In this document: in pieces, positions 10,340-19,606 of the stretch
Layout: each line of letters opens with the position of its first letter
Position numbering within the stretch: position 1 is the first letter of the stretch
Assembly: GCA_963702765.1 (NCBI GenBank)
Contig: CAVPEB010000068.1
Coordinates: 38,509-102,508 of the forward strand
Direction: 5' to 3'
From: DATMNR01 sp963702765
GTDB lineage: Bacteria; Chloroflexota; Ktedonobacteria; Ktedonobacterales; Ktedonobacteraceae
Length of the DNA stretch: 64,000 nt
Notes under the pieces: generated by a model
Seen by the model: the letters and a program-made list of their open reading frames with translations, nothing else
Told to the model about the DNA's origin: nothing
Database searches by the model: none
Translations under genes and position numbers: made by a program

Positions 10340-12296
10340 TCAATGGTCTTTAGCCTGGGGAATATGGAGCATACGGGCGAACCAGTTTTGTTTTTCAACA
10401 GCCTGTCTGGCTTCATGAGACTGTTCATCTCCATGAGGGGTCATGTTAGAGTGTCCATTGTGCCCATTGGACACTCCAATTGACTCGTCTTGTTGTGCAT
10501 GTTGTTGTAGATAAAGAGCATCATTATTCGTAATTGAGGAAGTAGACTCTTGGGGCCGCTCGATTTGTTGATGCGCTTCTGTCCAGCTTACCAAATGCCC
10601 ATCGAGTATTTCTTCACTTCGAACTGGTTCGTGTGGATTAGGTAAATCTGCTGGACGCAGGCTGCCAGTTATGACTGGCGGTTGCTGGCGAAGGATCTGG
10701 TCTCTCCGCATCGGTTGCGTCTCTTGTTCTTCTAAAGCGAGTCGACTGTTCAACTCTTCAAGCAGATGCTGTATGCTTGGACGTAATTTGCGGTTACTTT
10801 CTGGGATACGTGTCCATTGTGCCAGTGCTGCCGGGTAATATCCGGCTCGATAACAATACAAACCAAGCATCGCGCGCGCATCATAGATGCTCATGCGGTG
10901 CCAAAGCGCAAGCTCTTCTGCCGGTGTCTCAATTACATCCTCATTTGCCTCTATGATCTCTACGAGATGATAGAGAGATATTCCCATTAAACGATAAGGG
11001 TACCCGTAATAAAGAGCCAATCTGCGGCGGCGAGTTCGCTCAGCAGGATGTTTGCCGACAAAATATTTACGTGACCATGAACCACTTGACCAGATAATTG
11101 CCGCAAATATAAAGATCAAGATACGGCAAAGATAGCGTTCCCAGGTCTCTGTAGCGAATACGCTTGCTACACCTAAAATAGCGAAACCCGCTCCAATAGC
11201 CCATGCTCCATAGACCAGGCGGCGGCGATCCCAACCGAGCAGGTCATAATGATGATGGAGTGGTGTTGCCAGGAAAGGTAAGGGAAATTCCGTATGCGGC
11301 ACAAACTCATGGCTGCTGACAAAACTCAAGATCTGTAGTCGTTTGCGGAAGAAGCGTGTTAATACACGTGCTGAAATGAGCGCTGAGAGCCCTTCGAGCA
11401 CAAATGCCATACCGATCATAAGGAGTAGTATTTCCTGGCGTGAAAAGATGGCAATCATTGAGAGAATGCCGCCAAGAGCTAAGGCTCCGCTGTCACCCAT
11501 ATAAACCTTTGCGAGACGGTGAGCGCTGCCACGGCGTGCTGCCCACGAAGAAGGCCAGTTTAATGGCAAATAGCCTAGAACAGCTCCGGCACAGAGCAAA
11601 GCTAAAATCTCCAAAGGTATTCCCTGTGGATGACTTCTATCAAGAAAGCCGGTAACGATGATGCCAAACGCCAGTGCGGCGCTAAAGACAAGACCACCAG
11701 CCAGGCCGTCAAGTCCGTCACTGAAATCGACTGAGAGCGACGTTACGCTACCTATCAGGCCAGTCATGAGCATTAAAAAGATCAGCCAGGTAAATGGCAA
11801 GGTCTTGAATAATGGGCCAATGATATCGGTGTAAGGAGAATAAGGCTGATTGCCTGTCGGGAAGAAGCCAGAAGTAGAGAACAGCGGCAGCCATAGAGAC
11901 AAGGAGCACGCCACTCAATTTTGCGCGTTCAGATAGACCTTCATTACTATGCACTTTATGCCAGTCGTCGATAAAACCAACAACCATGAAACCAACTGTC
12001 GCACCAAGGCCAATGAGTAGAAGTATCCATTGATCATTTTGAAGGTGAAGGAGGTAACCAGCCACGACGCCAGTAATAACAATTGCAATGGTAAATGCGG
12101 GACCTCCTACGAGAGGTAATTCGATACTTTTAATTTCTCTTCCACTTGCAGGGTAGACAGGCATATCGGAGCGATGAGGACCAGGTTTATATTCACCACT
12201 GCGAAATTTGGGAAATAATACCTTTGCTATCCAGCATAGTAACAGACTGATAAAAGCGCAAGTGATGAAAATCAACAAAAACAAAACTGGAACCAT
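10340..12296 (-). CDS. mraY: phospho-MurNAc-pentapeptide transferase-like protein with long C-terminal extension, frameshifted
   Basis: MraY moves phospho-MurNAc-pentapeptide from UDP to undecaprenyl phosphate in the membrane. The start is ATG 12296 with GGAG six bases upstream. One frame (12296 to about 11880) holds MVPVLFLLIF and GFIDDWHK; the next (about 11880 to 10340) holds VDFSDGLDGLAGG, VYMGDSGALALGG and PLHHHYDLLGWDRRR, all diagnostic MraY motifs including the Asp pair and the HHH loop. A single frameshift near 11875-11885 joins them. After the last helix a soluble tail of roughly 230 residues (from about position 11060 down) includes a helical, TPR-like stretch (ARAMLGLYCYRAGYYPAALAQW) and a low-complexity acidic end; typical MraY lacks it. 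murE lies 123 bases upstream on the same strand. Since the enzyme is essential, the frameshift may be an error or this may be a secondary copy. Confidence 0.8.
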
Positions 12297-12419
12297 ATCA
12301 ACTCCACATAAGGGTAACTCTTGCGACTAACCGCTCCCCATCAGGTAAGGAAATGCGGGAAATCTCCGCTTCGCACTCCACTTGTTGAAACGTCATATGT
12401 ATATAGACGGTAACGCTTA

Positions 12420-13937
12420 TTATATTAGTGCTTGTAATTGTTCGCGAGCCACCTGACGATCATCCCAGGGGATTTTTTCTCTACCTATAATTATGCTCTG
12501 TTCGTGACCTTTTCCTGCAAGAAGAACGGTGTCTCCTGCTCGCGCACGATGAAAGGCAGTAGCAATTGCCTGCGTCCGATCTGCGATACAGAGAAAGTCG
12601 TTTCCCTCGTGTTTCCCGGCGTTTTCAGCACCAATGGCAATCTCGCGTAAAATTTGCTCGCGGTTTTCTTCACGAGGGTCCTCATCAGTAATAACGAAAA
12701 AATCTGCCATCTGAGCGGCAATTTGTCCCATTATAGGACGTTTTTGTATATCTCGTTCGCCAGCAGAGCCAAAAACAAGGAGCAGTTTTCCCATGGTCAG
12801 TGGCTGTAGTATTTTGAGAACCTTTTCTAAACTATCGGGTGTGTGGGCATAATCGACAATAACGGTAAAAGGTTGTCCTACATCGATGCGTTCCATACGT
12901 CCTGTGATACCTGTAACGCCTGCCAGTCCGCGTGCTATATCAGTCGGGTTTACTCCAACGGCATAGGCTGTTGCTATCGCTGCCAGGCAGTTACTGACAT
13001 TGAATTGACCTACCAATTGTGTCTCGATATTGATTTCGGTATTGGGCAGGATAGCACGAAAACAGGTGCGCGTCGCATCGAGTTGTACGTCCGCTGCTCG
13101 TATTGTTGCAGATTGGTCGATACCATAGTCAAGTATAGGAACGTTGCAATATGGTTTCAATATTTCATACGATACATCATCTCGATTTAGTATAGCAATT
13201 GGTTTGATGCCCAGACCTTTGTCGCGTGAAGGATCAAGCATTTCAAAGAGCCGCGCTTTTGCTCGACGATAGTTCTCGATTGTCCCATGAAAATCGAGAT
13301 GTTCGTGTGTGATATTGGTGACGACACCGATATCAAAGGCACAGCCGCGTACTCGTTGCAGTTCAAGTCCATGAGAAGTTGCTTCAATGATTGCGTATTT
13401 CACGTCGGTTTCAACCATACCTCGAAGCATCTCCTGGATTTCAAGAGCCTCTAATGTGCTTTGGCGGGTAGTATTCTCCCATTCCTTGCCCTGCAGCTTA
13501 AAATTAGCAGTGGTCATCAGTCCGTTGGATTTGTCGGCTATATCTAGTATTGCGCTTATAAGATTACATGTTGTGGTTTTCCCATCGGTGCCAGTGATGC
13601 CAATGGTACAGAGCCGAGTGGCCGGGTAGCCGTAAAAGGCGCAGGCGAGATTTGCTAACGCGATATGTACATCATCTACCTCTATATATGGTAATGGTAG
13701 GTCGGTAGCGTCAATATGTGGACCTAGAGCGAGTACAGCTCCGCGTTGGGCTGCATCAGCCAGATAACGACGCCCATCACTATGTGTTCCGGGAACAGCG
13801 ACGAACAATCCTCCAGGTTTTACTAAACGTGAGTCATAGGCCAAAGAAATAATTTCGGCTTGTTGATTTTGTTCATAAAGATTATGCAGTGATATTGGTG
13901 GGTGTTCTAATGATGCAAGTAATGTGACTAATCTCAT
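12420..13937 (-). CDS. murE: MurE-type UDP-MurNAc-tripeptide synthetase
   Basis: This cytoplasmic Mur ligase adds the third amino acid to UDP-MurNAc-L-Ala-D-Glu. The 505-residue product has the N-terminal UDP-binding domain (SLAYDSRLVKPGGLFVAVPG), the ATP loop GITGTDGKTTTCNLI near residue 112, the EATSHGLELQRV and THEHLDFHG motifs, and the C-terminal domain with VDYAHTPDSLEKVL and VFGSAGERDIQKRP. The motif that selects the amino acid, usually DNPR (diaminopimelate) or DNPA-like (lysine), reads DEDPREEN here, keeping the Arg but not the Asn. The amino acid added may therefore differ from meso-DAP. The start at 13937 has AAGGA six bases upstream. It precedes mraY on the same strand, and no other dcw-cluster genes are nearby. 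Confidence 0.92.
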   Translation of the reverse strand: MRLVTLLASLEHPPISLHNLYEQNQQAEIISLAYDSRLVKPGGLFVAVPGTHSDGRRYLADAAQRGAVLALGPHIDATDLPLPYIEVDDVHIALANLACAFYGYPATRLCTIGITGTDGKTTTCNLISAILDIADKSNGLMTTANFKLQGKEWENTTRQSTLEALEIQEMLRGMVETDVKYAIIEATSHGLELQRVRGCAFDIGVVTNITHEHLDFHGTIENYRRAKARLFEMLDPSRDKGLGIKPIAILNRDDVSYEILKPYCNVPILDYGIDQSATIRAADVQLDATRTCFRAILPNTEINIETQLVGQFNVSNCLAAIATAYAVGVNPTDIARGLAGVTGITGRMERIDVGQPFTVIVDYAHTPDSLEKVLKILQPLTMGKLLLVFGSAGERDIQKRPIMGQIAAQMADFFVITDEDPREENREQILREIAIGAENAGKHEGNDFLCIADRTQAIATAFHRARAGDTVLLAGKGHEQSIIIGREKIPWDDRQVAREQLQALI

Positions 13938-14140
13938 GTATATCCTTTTAACGTTGTGCGAGATCCTTCGCGCTGCTCAGGATGGCAAATTATAAATCTT
14001 CAGGATGGAAATCCAATTTCCTCGGGATGACACATCATTGTGCACTAAATAACAATCCTTAATAATAGATAGTTCTTGTACGGTGATAAGGTCGCATTTC
14101 TGCGGAGTTTTGACCAAGGTACCATAGGAGTTGATCAATC

Positions 14141-15118
14141 TCAACTGCTGTAATAGACAGTCTCAGATAGTCGTGACATTTCATGTCTGAGTATTTCACA
14201 GGCCCAGATTGTGGCAGCTCGAATTTCCACCTCTTCCTCTCCTCCAGATTGGAGAAGTTCCTGGTTATCAATGCGTTGAGAAAGCGCTGGAGCATATTCC
14301 AATACGCCAAAGTGGCGCAGAACCTGAGGAAGCTTATAATCGGCAAAGATGGTCAGCATCTCAAGATCAGTAAACGCGCCCCAACGCTTGCCTCCAAATG
14401 CACCGTAAAGATCGGCAACGTAAATCTGAGCGCGTTTGAGGAAACGAATTTCCTTTGTATGATAGACAGCAACATCACGAAAAGATGTAAAATCGTGTTC
14501 CAGCAGTAACGCTAGATTGACCGCGCTTCCATTAGCTTCTTCAATTGCATTCGTGAATTGTCCGGAGTATCGCTCTAGGAGAACGCGACCAATCTCATGG
14601 ACATGCGCTAAACGTGCATCAAAAAGAGGGATCATTTCTGCTGCCGAATTGCCTGCTCCTTCAGTAGGGCGAAAAACATAAGCCAGGTCTTCTCGACTCA
14701 TAGTGCTAAGGTATTCAGCATCCCAAATAGGGATACCCTCTTCTACAGCTCGAGTTAGCGAAGCTGCTTCAGCCCAATAACCATCCAGAATATCGCCTTT
14801 ATAGTTAATGCGCCAGCGGGGTTTGTCTTTTTCTGCCCAGAAGCAGAAGTTCAAGGCGTCGAGTACCAATAACCAGTTAACGGTGCGCTCAGTTCCATCA
14901 TGAAAATGAAAACGATCATACCACGAGGGTTCGGGTGTAGGGGAATAGTGGGCGAGTAACTGAGGGCAAACATGATCTATCTGCTCTCTATTTATCCAGG
15001 CATAGTTGGCATGCTGAACTACCCAACGAGTGCTACTTAGCACACCTAAAGTGTCAGATTCAGGATGAGTATAGGAATTTTCTTGCAAAATATTCTTCTC
15101 ATTGAATCCATCAGTCAT
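14141..15118 (-). CDS. queuosine salvage protein (DUF2419 / Qng1 family)
   Basis: The 325-residue protein matches the queuosine 5'-phosphate N-glycosylase family, which frees queuine from queuosine nucleotide for tRNA modification. Recognisable family blocks are LDALNFCFWAEKDKPRW, the DGYWAEAASLTRAVEEG loop, FRDVAVYHTKEIRFLKRAQI, FTDLEMLTIFADYKLPQVLRHFGVL and EEVEIRAATIWACEIL. Known of the family: eukaryotic members are widespread, and a bacterial member from the Chloroflexota (Sphaerobacter) has been structurally studied, which fits the organism proposed here. The start at 15118 has GAGGAG 11 bases upstream. No other queuosine genes are in the window, so the protein probably serves scavenging from outside or from tRNA turnover. 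Confidence 0.85.
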   Translation of the reverse strand: MTDGFNEKNILQENSYTHPESDTLGVLSSTRWVVQHANYAWINREQIDHVCPQLLAHYSPTPEPSWYDRFHFHDGTERTVNWLLVLDALNFCFWAEKDKPRWRINYKGDILDGYWAEAASLTRAVEEGIPIWDAEYLSTMSREDLAYVFRPTEGAGNSAAEMIPLFDARLAHVHEIGRVLLERYSGQFTNAIEEANGSAVNLALLLEHDFTSFRDVAVYHTKEIRFLKRAQIYVADLYGAFGGKRWGAFTDLEMLTIFADYKLPQVLRHFGVLEYAPALSQRIDNQELLQSGGEEEVEIRAATIWACEILRHEMSRLSETVYYSS

Positions 15119-15519
15119 AAAGAAAATCTCCTCTGCCTGAATGATGTACCGAGTCTCACTTCATTCAGGCCACTGTGATTGTAAGGGTATTCTCAGTTTT
15201 CGTCAATCAATGTATTCTCTTTGATGAATGTATATCAATGGGTAGAAAAGGCTGAAAAAGTATTATGTCATGATATACCTATCTATTAGCCGAAATAGAC
15301 TATGTAGGGTTGACGTGAAGCTCAAGTTAAGGCACAATAGGGATATTGGTGTCATCGGTAGAGTTTTGTTTTTATATTAGAGTTTTTTAACATATTCTCT
15401 TCTAAGAAGGGAGGAAGAGTTACTTTAACCAATTTGTAGAAGGACTTTATTGTTTCGTGTAATTTCAGTACTCACGTTTTATTACCCCCACTTCATTTTA
15501 TTTATCTAGGAGGTGTCTC
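15119..15519. other. divergent intergenic region
   Basis: The 401 bases separate the minus-strand queuosine-salvage gene and the plus-strand permease, so both promoters should lie here. I see no gene, no strong hairpin and no clear operator. An AGGAGGTG ribosome site at 15508-15515 fixes the unusual TTG start of the permease. Confidence 0.5.
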
Positions 15520-17200
15520 TTGAGTGACTCGAAACCTACAACCAAAGATGAACTCATAGCGCACGATATGAAACAATTGCATGGTATGGGCTATGCACAG
15601 GAACTCTTTCGTGCTATGGGTGGATTTTCCAACTTCGCAATTTCATTTACGATCATCTCAATCCTGAGTGGATGTGTTACACTCTTTTACCTGATTCCGT
15701 CGACAGTCGGTTATGGTGCTGCCTCTATAGGCTGGCCTCTGGTCACTATCTTCGTAGTCATCGTCGCGCTGGGTATGGCTGAACTGGCGTCCGCGTATCC
15801 GACGGCCGGTGGTCTCTATTACTGGTCTTCCAAGCTGGGATTCCGTGGGCGTGGTGGACCTGCGTGGGGCTGGTATACCGGCTGGTTCAACCTGATTGGC
15901 CAGATTGCTGATCACCGCAGGTATAGCTTATGGCGCTGCCGTTACCCTCGATGTGTTATTGCATGCCTGGTTTCCTTCTATTCCCGCAACTCCTGGCAGT
16001 GTGGCTGGTATTGACCCAGCAACGCAATGGGTAACCCTCTTGTTCTATGCCATCATCCTGGTTTTGGTTGCCGGGCTTAATATATTCGGCGTGCGCCTTG
16101 TTGCTTTTCTGAATGATGTCAGCGTCTGGTGGCATATTGTAGGCGTTATTCTAATCGTAGTTGGTGTATTAGGTGCAACAATCATCGGATTGCAGTTCAA
16201 TCCTGGTGCTGGCGGAGTATCACCTGCTGTGCAGTTGCATGGATCTGCTGTACAAGGACTTACTAACGCAAGCACGCTTTTTTCGATTAATCAGGTTTAC
16301 AACCTGACCGGTTTTCCGCTCTGGTATGCTTTCCTGTTAAGTTTGCTGTTAGCGCAGTACACCTACACTGGTTATGATGCATCAGCCCATATGACCGAGG
16401 AGACAATCGGAGCAGCAACCCGAGCTCCTTGGGGTGTGGTTATGTCGGTGGTTGTGTCTGCTATTGCCGGCTATGCACTGCTCATGGGTCTGTTGGCTGC
16501 TGCTCCCGACATTGCTGCATCGTTTAGCTTTGTCAACCCGGTGCTGTACATCCTGGAAAGCCGTCTCAGTTTTATCCTTGGTACGCTCTTGTTCGCCGTG
16601 ATATTCGTTGCGCAATTCTTCTGCAGCATGTCATCGGTCACGTCGAATTCGCGTATGATCTATGCCTTCTCGCGTGACGGCGCTGTACCTGGACATAATC
16701 TATGGCATAGTCTGAACAGGGGTCGCACACCACGTAATGCTATCATTCTGTCGGTGGTATGTGCATTTATCCTGGCAATTCCTACAGTAGTGGACTTTGT
16801 GGCCTACGTGGCTGTTACATCTATTGCCACTATTGGACTCTATATTGCCTACGCGCTACCAATTTTCTTGCGCCAGTTCTCATCTGACTTCAAGGTCGGA
16901 CCATGGCACCTAGGAGCCTGGAGCGCGCCGATTGGATGGATCGCTGTAATATGGGTTGTTGCAATATCAGTGCTGTTTATGTTACCGACAGCCACTCCAA
17001 TTACAATTACTGACTTCAACTATGCTCCTGTAGCAGTGTTGGGTTTATTCGTGATTATCACCATCTGGTGGCTTGTCAGCGCGCGTCATTGGTTTAAGGG
17101 ACCGATCATTCAAGGCTCGGAGGTTGAACTCGAAGCCATTGAGCATGCTGTTGGCGAAACGCATCTTCCTGAGGGTGTTGCAAGTGGTGGTGGTGAGTAG
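15520..17200 (+). CDS. APC-superfamily amino acid permease, single frameshift
   Basis: This is a 12-helix amino acid/polyamine permease of the fungal-GABA/ACT-like branch. The start is TTG at 15520, chosen because AGGAGGTG lies five bases upstream. The first frame gives MSDSKPTTKDELIAHDM and the hallmark GGFSNFAISFTIISILSG, YPTAGGLYYW and NLIGQIAD. The second frame resumes TAGIAYGAAVTLDVLL and runs to TAG at 17200, covering helices 4-12 with YTGYDASAHMTEET and RGRTPRNAI. One inserted base near 15905-15915 (GCTGATCACC) separates them; removing it restores QIAxTAGIAYG. The lesion is not in a homopolymer. Everything else is well kept, so it is either a recent inactivation or an error. The gene ends 148 bases from the convergent sigma gene. 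Confidence 0.85.
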
Positions 17201-17298
17201 TTTTTTCTGGTAGTTGGAGGACAGGGTTTGTCATCCAAGGACACGGCCTGCTCCTCGAAGAGGGCGACCGCAAGGGTGCGCCCCTACTATACACGAAG

Positions 17299-17337
17299 AG
17301 AAAGGCAGCCTGTAACTACATACAGGCTGCCCTTTCT
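17299..17337. terminator. bidirectional terminator between permease and sigma gene
   Basis: An 11-bp perfect core stem (17304-17314 with 17321-17331, loop ACTACA), extended by AGAAA/TTTCT around a one-base bulge, stands between two convergent genes. The plus side continues into TTTCTGTTT. Just upstream (17260-17285) lies a GGGCGACC-GCAA-GGGTGCGCCC hairpin that looks like one of the dispersed GC-rich intergenic repeats. Confidence 0.75.
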
Positions 17338-17347
17338 GTTTAAGCGA

Positions 17348-17995
17348 TTAAGCCCCTTTCTCGCTCGTTTTCTCTGAGGATTGTGTTGGTAGGTAGCCTT
17401 TATCTTTCGCGTATTGCCAGAGCGATTGCTGTAGTTGACGGCGCGCGCGCGAGATACGGCTCATGACTGTGCCGATGGGGATTTGTAGCGTTTCAGCGAT
17501 CTCTTTATAGGACATGCCTTCGATATCGGCCAATATTACTGGCATGCGGAAATTGATTGGTAAGGCGTTTAACGCGTTAAATACATCCTCGTCAAGGTAT
17601 TTGCTGAGAACTTCTTCCTCCGCTCCTGCACTCAGCTCTTGCCCGCCTATATCACTAATGCGATTGTAGAGATAAAAGTCTTCACCTTCGGGCAATGGTG
17701 TTGTTGTTGGGTGTGTGGATTGTTTCCGATAGCGGTTGATTGCAGATGTGTTCAAAATCCGAAAAAGCCAGGCGCGTAGATTGGTGCCGGGTGTATAGCT
17801 TTTGGCAAAACGAAATGCCTTAAGCATGGTTTCCTGGACCAGATCTTCGGCTTCTTGTTGATTATGTGTCAGGCGGAGCGCTGTGCGGTAAAGGCTATCT
17901 AGTTGGGCCAGTACTCCTGCCTCGAAATCTTCTGTTACCTGGTTCTCCGTGGCTTCGTGTATTGCTGCTGTTTGAAGCTTCGGCTCTTCGGACAT
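17348..17995 (-). CDS. ECF sigma factor, SigR/SigH-like
   Basis: The 215-residue protein carries sigma region 2 (FEAGVLAQLDSLYRTALRL, AEDLVQETMLKAFRFAKSY, LRAWLFRILNTSAINRYRK) and region 4 (LPINFRMPVILADIEGMSYKEIAETLQIPIGTVMSRISRARRQL). The linker and the NxxINxYRKQ block resemble the SigR/SigH group that answers thiol-oxidative stress. Reasons to place it there: a divergent small zinc anti-sigma gene 280 bases away, and a GGGAAT-type promoter in front of that gene. The start is ATG 17995 with GAGGAG eight bases upstream; an overlapping ATG at 17999 is out of frame. It would direct RNA polymerase to redox-repair genes. ccdA next door supports a thiol role, though this is inference. Confidence 0.9.
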   Translation of the reverse strand: MSEEPKLQTAAIHEATENQVTEDFEAGVLAQLDSLYRTALRLTHNQQEAEDLVQETMLKAFRFAKSYTPGTNLRAWLFRILNTSAINRYRKQSTHPTTTPLPEGEDFYLYNRISDIGGQELSAGAEEEVLSKYLDEDVFNALNALPINFRMPVILADIEGMSYKEIAETLQIPIGTVMSRISRARRQLQQSLWQYAKDKGYLPTQSSEKTSEKGA

Positions 17996-18167
17996 ACATT
18001 ACTCCTCTATCGGCGGGTTCTCGTTTTGCTAACCGCGTTTCTTCCTTCCAATACCCCAGGAAAAAAGGATATAAGAGAACATTCACGCGTTTCCAAAGGA
18101 CTTTCGTCCTCTGGACCCCTGCTTTATTTGCAGATATCCCGTCCTAGCAGTATAACTCACTCTCATC

Positions 18168-18195
18168 GGGAATGAAAGTCCTCTTTAATTATGTT
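18168..18195 (+). promoter_or_regulatory. SigR/SigH-type promoter before the anti-sigma gene
   Basis: GGGAAT (18168-18173) and GTT (18193-18195) are spaced by 19 bases, about 80 bases before the anti-sigma start. SigR/SigH promoters read GGAAT, 16-20 bases, GTT, so this fits autoregulation by the neighbouring sigma factor. Confidence 0.55.
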
Positions 18196-18274
18196 AAAAT
18201 GTACAGAACTTATATTATGACGAGCAATAAGAGTCTAATGAACCTGTGAGAGCCAGGAAATTGAGGAAATGACT

Positions 18275-18565
18275 ATGAATTGTTTTGAGACAGCAGCTCG
18301 TCTTCATCTTTATATTGATCGGGAACTCAGTGTTCACGAAGTTGAAATCGTACAGCAGCATCTCACTGATTGCCAATATTGTGAATGTCGCTTCCATTTT
18401 GATATGCGGCTTAAACGACTTATTCACGAACGCTGTACAATCGAGCAAGCGCCTGCTCATTTACGTGAGGCTGTATTGCGCCTGGCTCGTACACCAATAG
18501 GCGAACCGGTTACTCTCGATCCCGATGTAGTGATGGAGATTCGTGCAGATATAGAGGATTGCTAA
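18275..18565 (+). CDS. RsrA-like zinc-binding anti-sigma factor
   Basis: A small soluble protein of 96 residues with the ZAS motif HLTDCQYC (H-x3-C-x2-C) near residue 35, after a helical start (CFETAARLHLYIDRELSVHEVEIVQQ). Members hold a zinc ion and release their sigma factor when the cysteines oxidise. The ATG at 18275 is preferred over 18269 because GAGGAA sits eight bases before it but abuts the upstream ATG. The gene is divergent from the SigR-like sigma gene instead of the usual sigma-then-anti-sigma operon. The promoter described at 18168-18195 would make expression depend on the sigma factor, giving a feedback loop. The C-terminal DIEDC adds another cysteine. Confidence 0.8.
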   Translation: MNCFETAARLHLYIDRELSVHEVEIVQQHLTDCQYCECRFHFDMRLKRLIHERCTIEQAPAHLREAVLRLARTPIGEPVTLDPDVVMEIRADIEDC

Positions 18566-18686
18566 AAGCCTTTACAATCTTCTATATCTGTTCATACTAT
18601 CCAGCTTCGTAGCAGAGTAGCCACGAACATTTGGTAAATCCCAGGTTAGTCGTGTGGCTTTCACTACTATACACGAATTCGCGTGG

Positions 18687-19415
18687 CTAGACAGATATGC
18701 CAAAGTTGAAATACCTGTTGAGATAGATCAACCAGTCAAAATAAATCATGATGCCCATGAGGATCATGATTACCCCTGTTCCAATTTCAATCTTTCCCGC
18801 GTGTGGTTTCAACCACTTCAGTAGTTTGCTGAAGTGATCGAGACCAAGCCCCAAAAGCAGAAATGGCACACCGAGGCCGAGTGAATAGACCAGCAGTAGT
18901 AATACGCCTTCACGTAATGTAGCAGCGTTAGAAGCTAACACCAGCACTGGTCCGAGAATGAGTCCCACACAGGGTGTCCAGCCAATAGCAAAAACCAGAC
19001 CAATTACGAATGATGCTGGATAGCTGGGGCGATTCGGGCGAAAGTCAAATCGTTTTTGCCAGTAGAGAAATGGCAATTTCAATAGCCCCGTTAGATGTAA
19101 TCCTATGAGGATGAGTAATATACCACCGATCTGGCGTAGTATAAACTCATGAATGCGAAGGAACCCTCCAAGTGTGCTGGCAGTCGCTCCCAAGGCTACA
19201 AAAGCCAGGGTAAAGCCAGAGACGAACATCACTGCATGCAGAAAGGTAGTCAGTCTCATAGGGTGTTCTTCCTCCAACTCACCATTTGCCTGGTACACAC
19301 TCTGGCCAACAAGCTGCGCCAGGTAGATGGGTACCAATGGTAGCACACAGGGGGAAAGAAACGAAGCCAGACCAGCTAAAAAAGCAACTCCAAGTGTTAG
19401 TTGCGAAGAATCCAT
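18687..19415 (-). CDS. ccdA: CcdA-type thiol-disulfide transmembrane transporter
   Basis: The 242-residue protein has six predicted helices and the two membrane cysteines of the DsbD/CcdA family, in LASFLSPCVLPLVPIYLAQ near residue 20 and IGWTPCVGLILGP near residue 145. CcdA carries reducing equivalents from cytoplasmic thioredoxin to the outer face of the membrane, for cytochrome c maturation or extracytoplasmic thiol repair. The start at 19415 has GGAG 11 bases upstream. No thioredoxin-like partner or cytochrome c gene is adjacent. Its closeness to the SigR/RsrA-like pair suggests a redox-response neighbourhood. Confidence 0.92.
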   Translation of the reverse strand: MDSSQLTLGVAFLAGLASFLSPCVLPLVPIYLAQLVGQSVYQANGELEEEHPMRLTTFLHAVMFVSGFTLAFVALGATASTLGGFLRIHEFILRQIGGILLILIGLHLTGLLKLPFLYWQKRFDFRPNRPSYPASFVIGLVFAIGWTPCVGLILGPVLVLASNAATLREGVLLLLVYSLGLGVPFLLLGLGLDHFSKLLKWLKPHAGKIEIGTGVIMILMGIMIYFDWLIYLNRYFNFGISV

Positions 19416-19606
19416 GCTAAATATATCTCCACTTTACCAGAATGCTCACTTGCTTCTAGTATAACGTGGGTGAAAGAAGTGTGCAATGTTTTTGACTCAG
19501 TCTGGACAGAGCGTGGATACAATTGATAGCATCCTCGTCAGCGAAGGATCTTATACGCAGGGCATCGAGATCCTAAGCGTCAGCGAAGGATGACACTGCC
19601 AGACAA

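Noticed and set aside
10274..10417. Short plus-strand open frame (47 codons, with AGGAAGAGG upstream) as a peptide precursor for the ATP-grasp operon
   Set aside because: Most of it is antisense to the mraY tail, it shows no leader/core pattern, and it is on the opposite strand to the operon.
17260..19590. Recurrent CTACTATACACGAA and GTCAGCGAAGGAT strings as CRISPR-like repeats
   Set aside because: Copies are few, irregularly spaced and lie within hairpin-type intergenic repeats; there are no spacers of uniform size and no cas genes.
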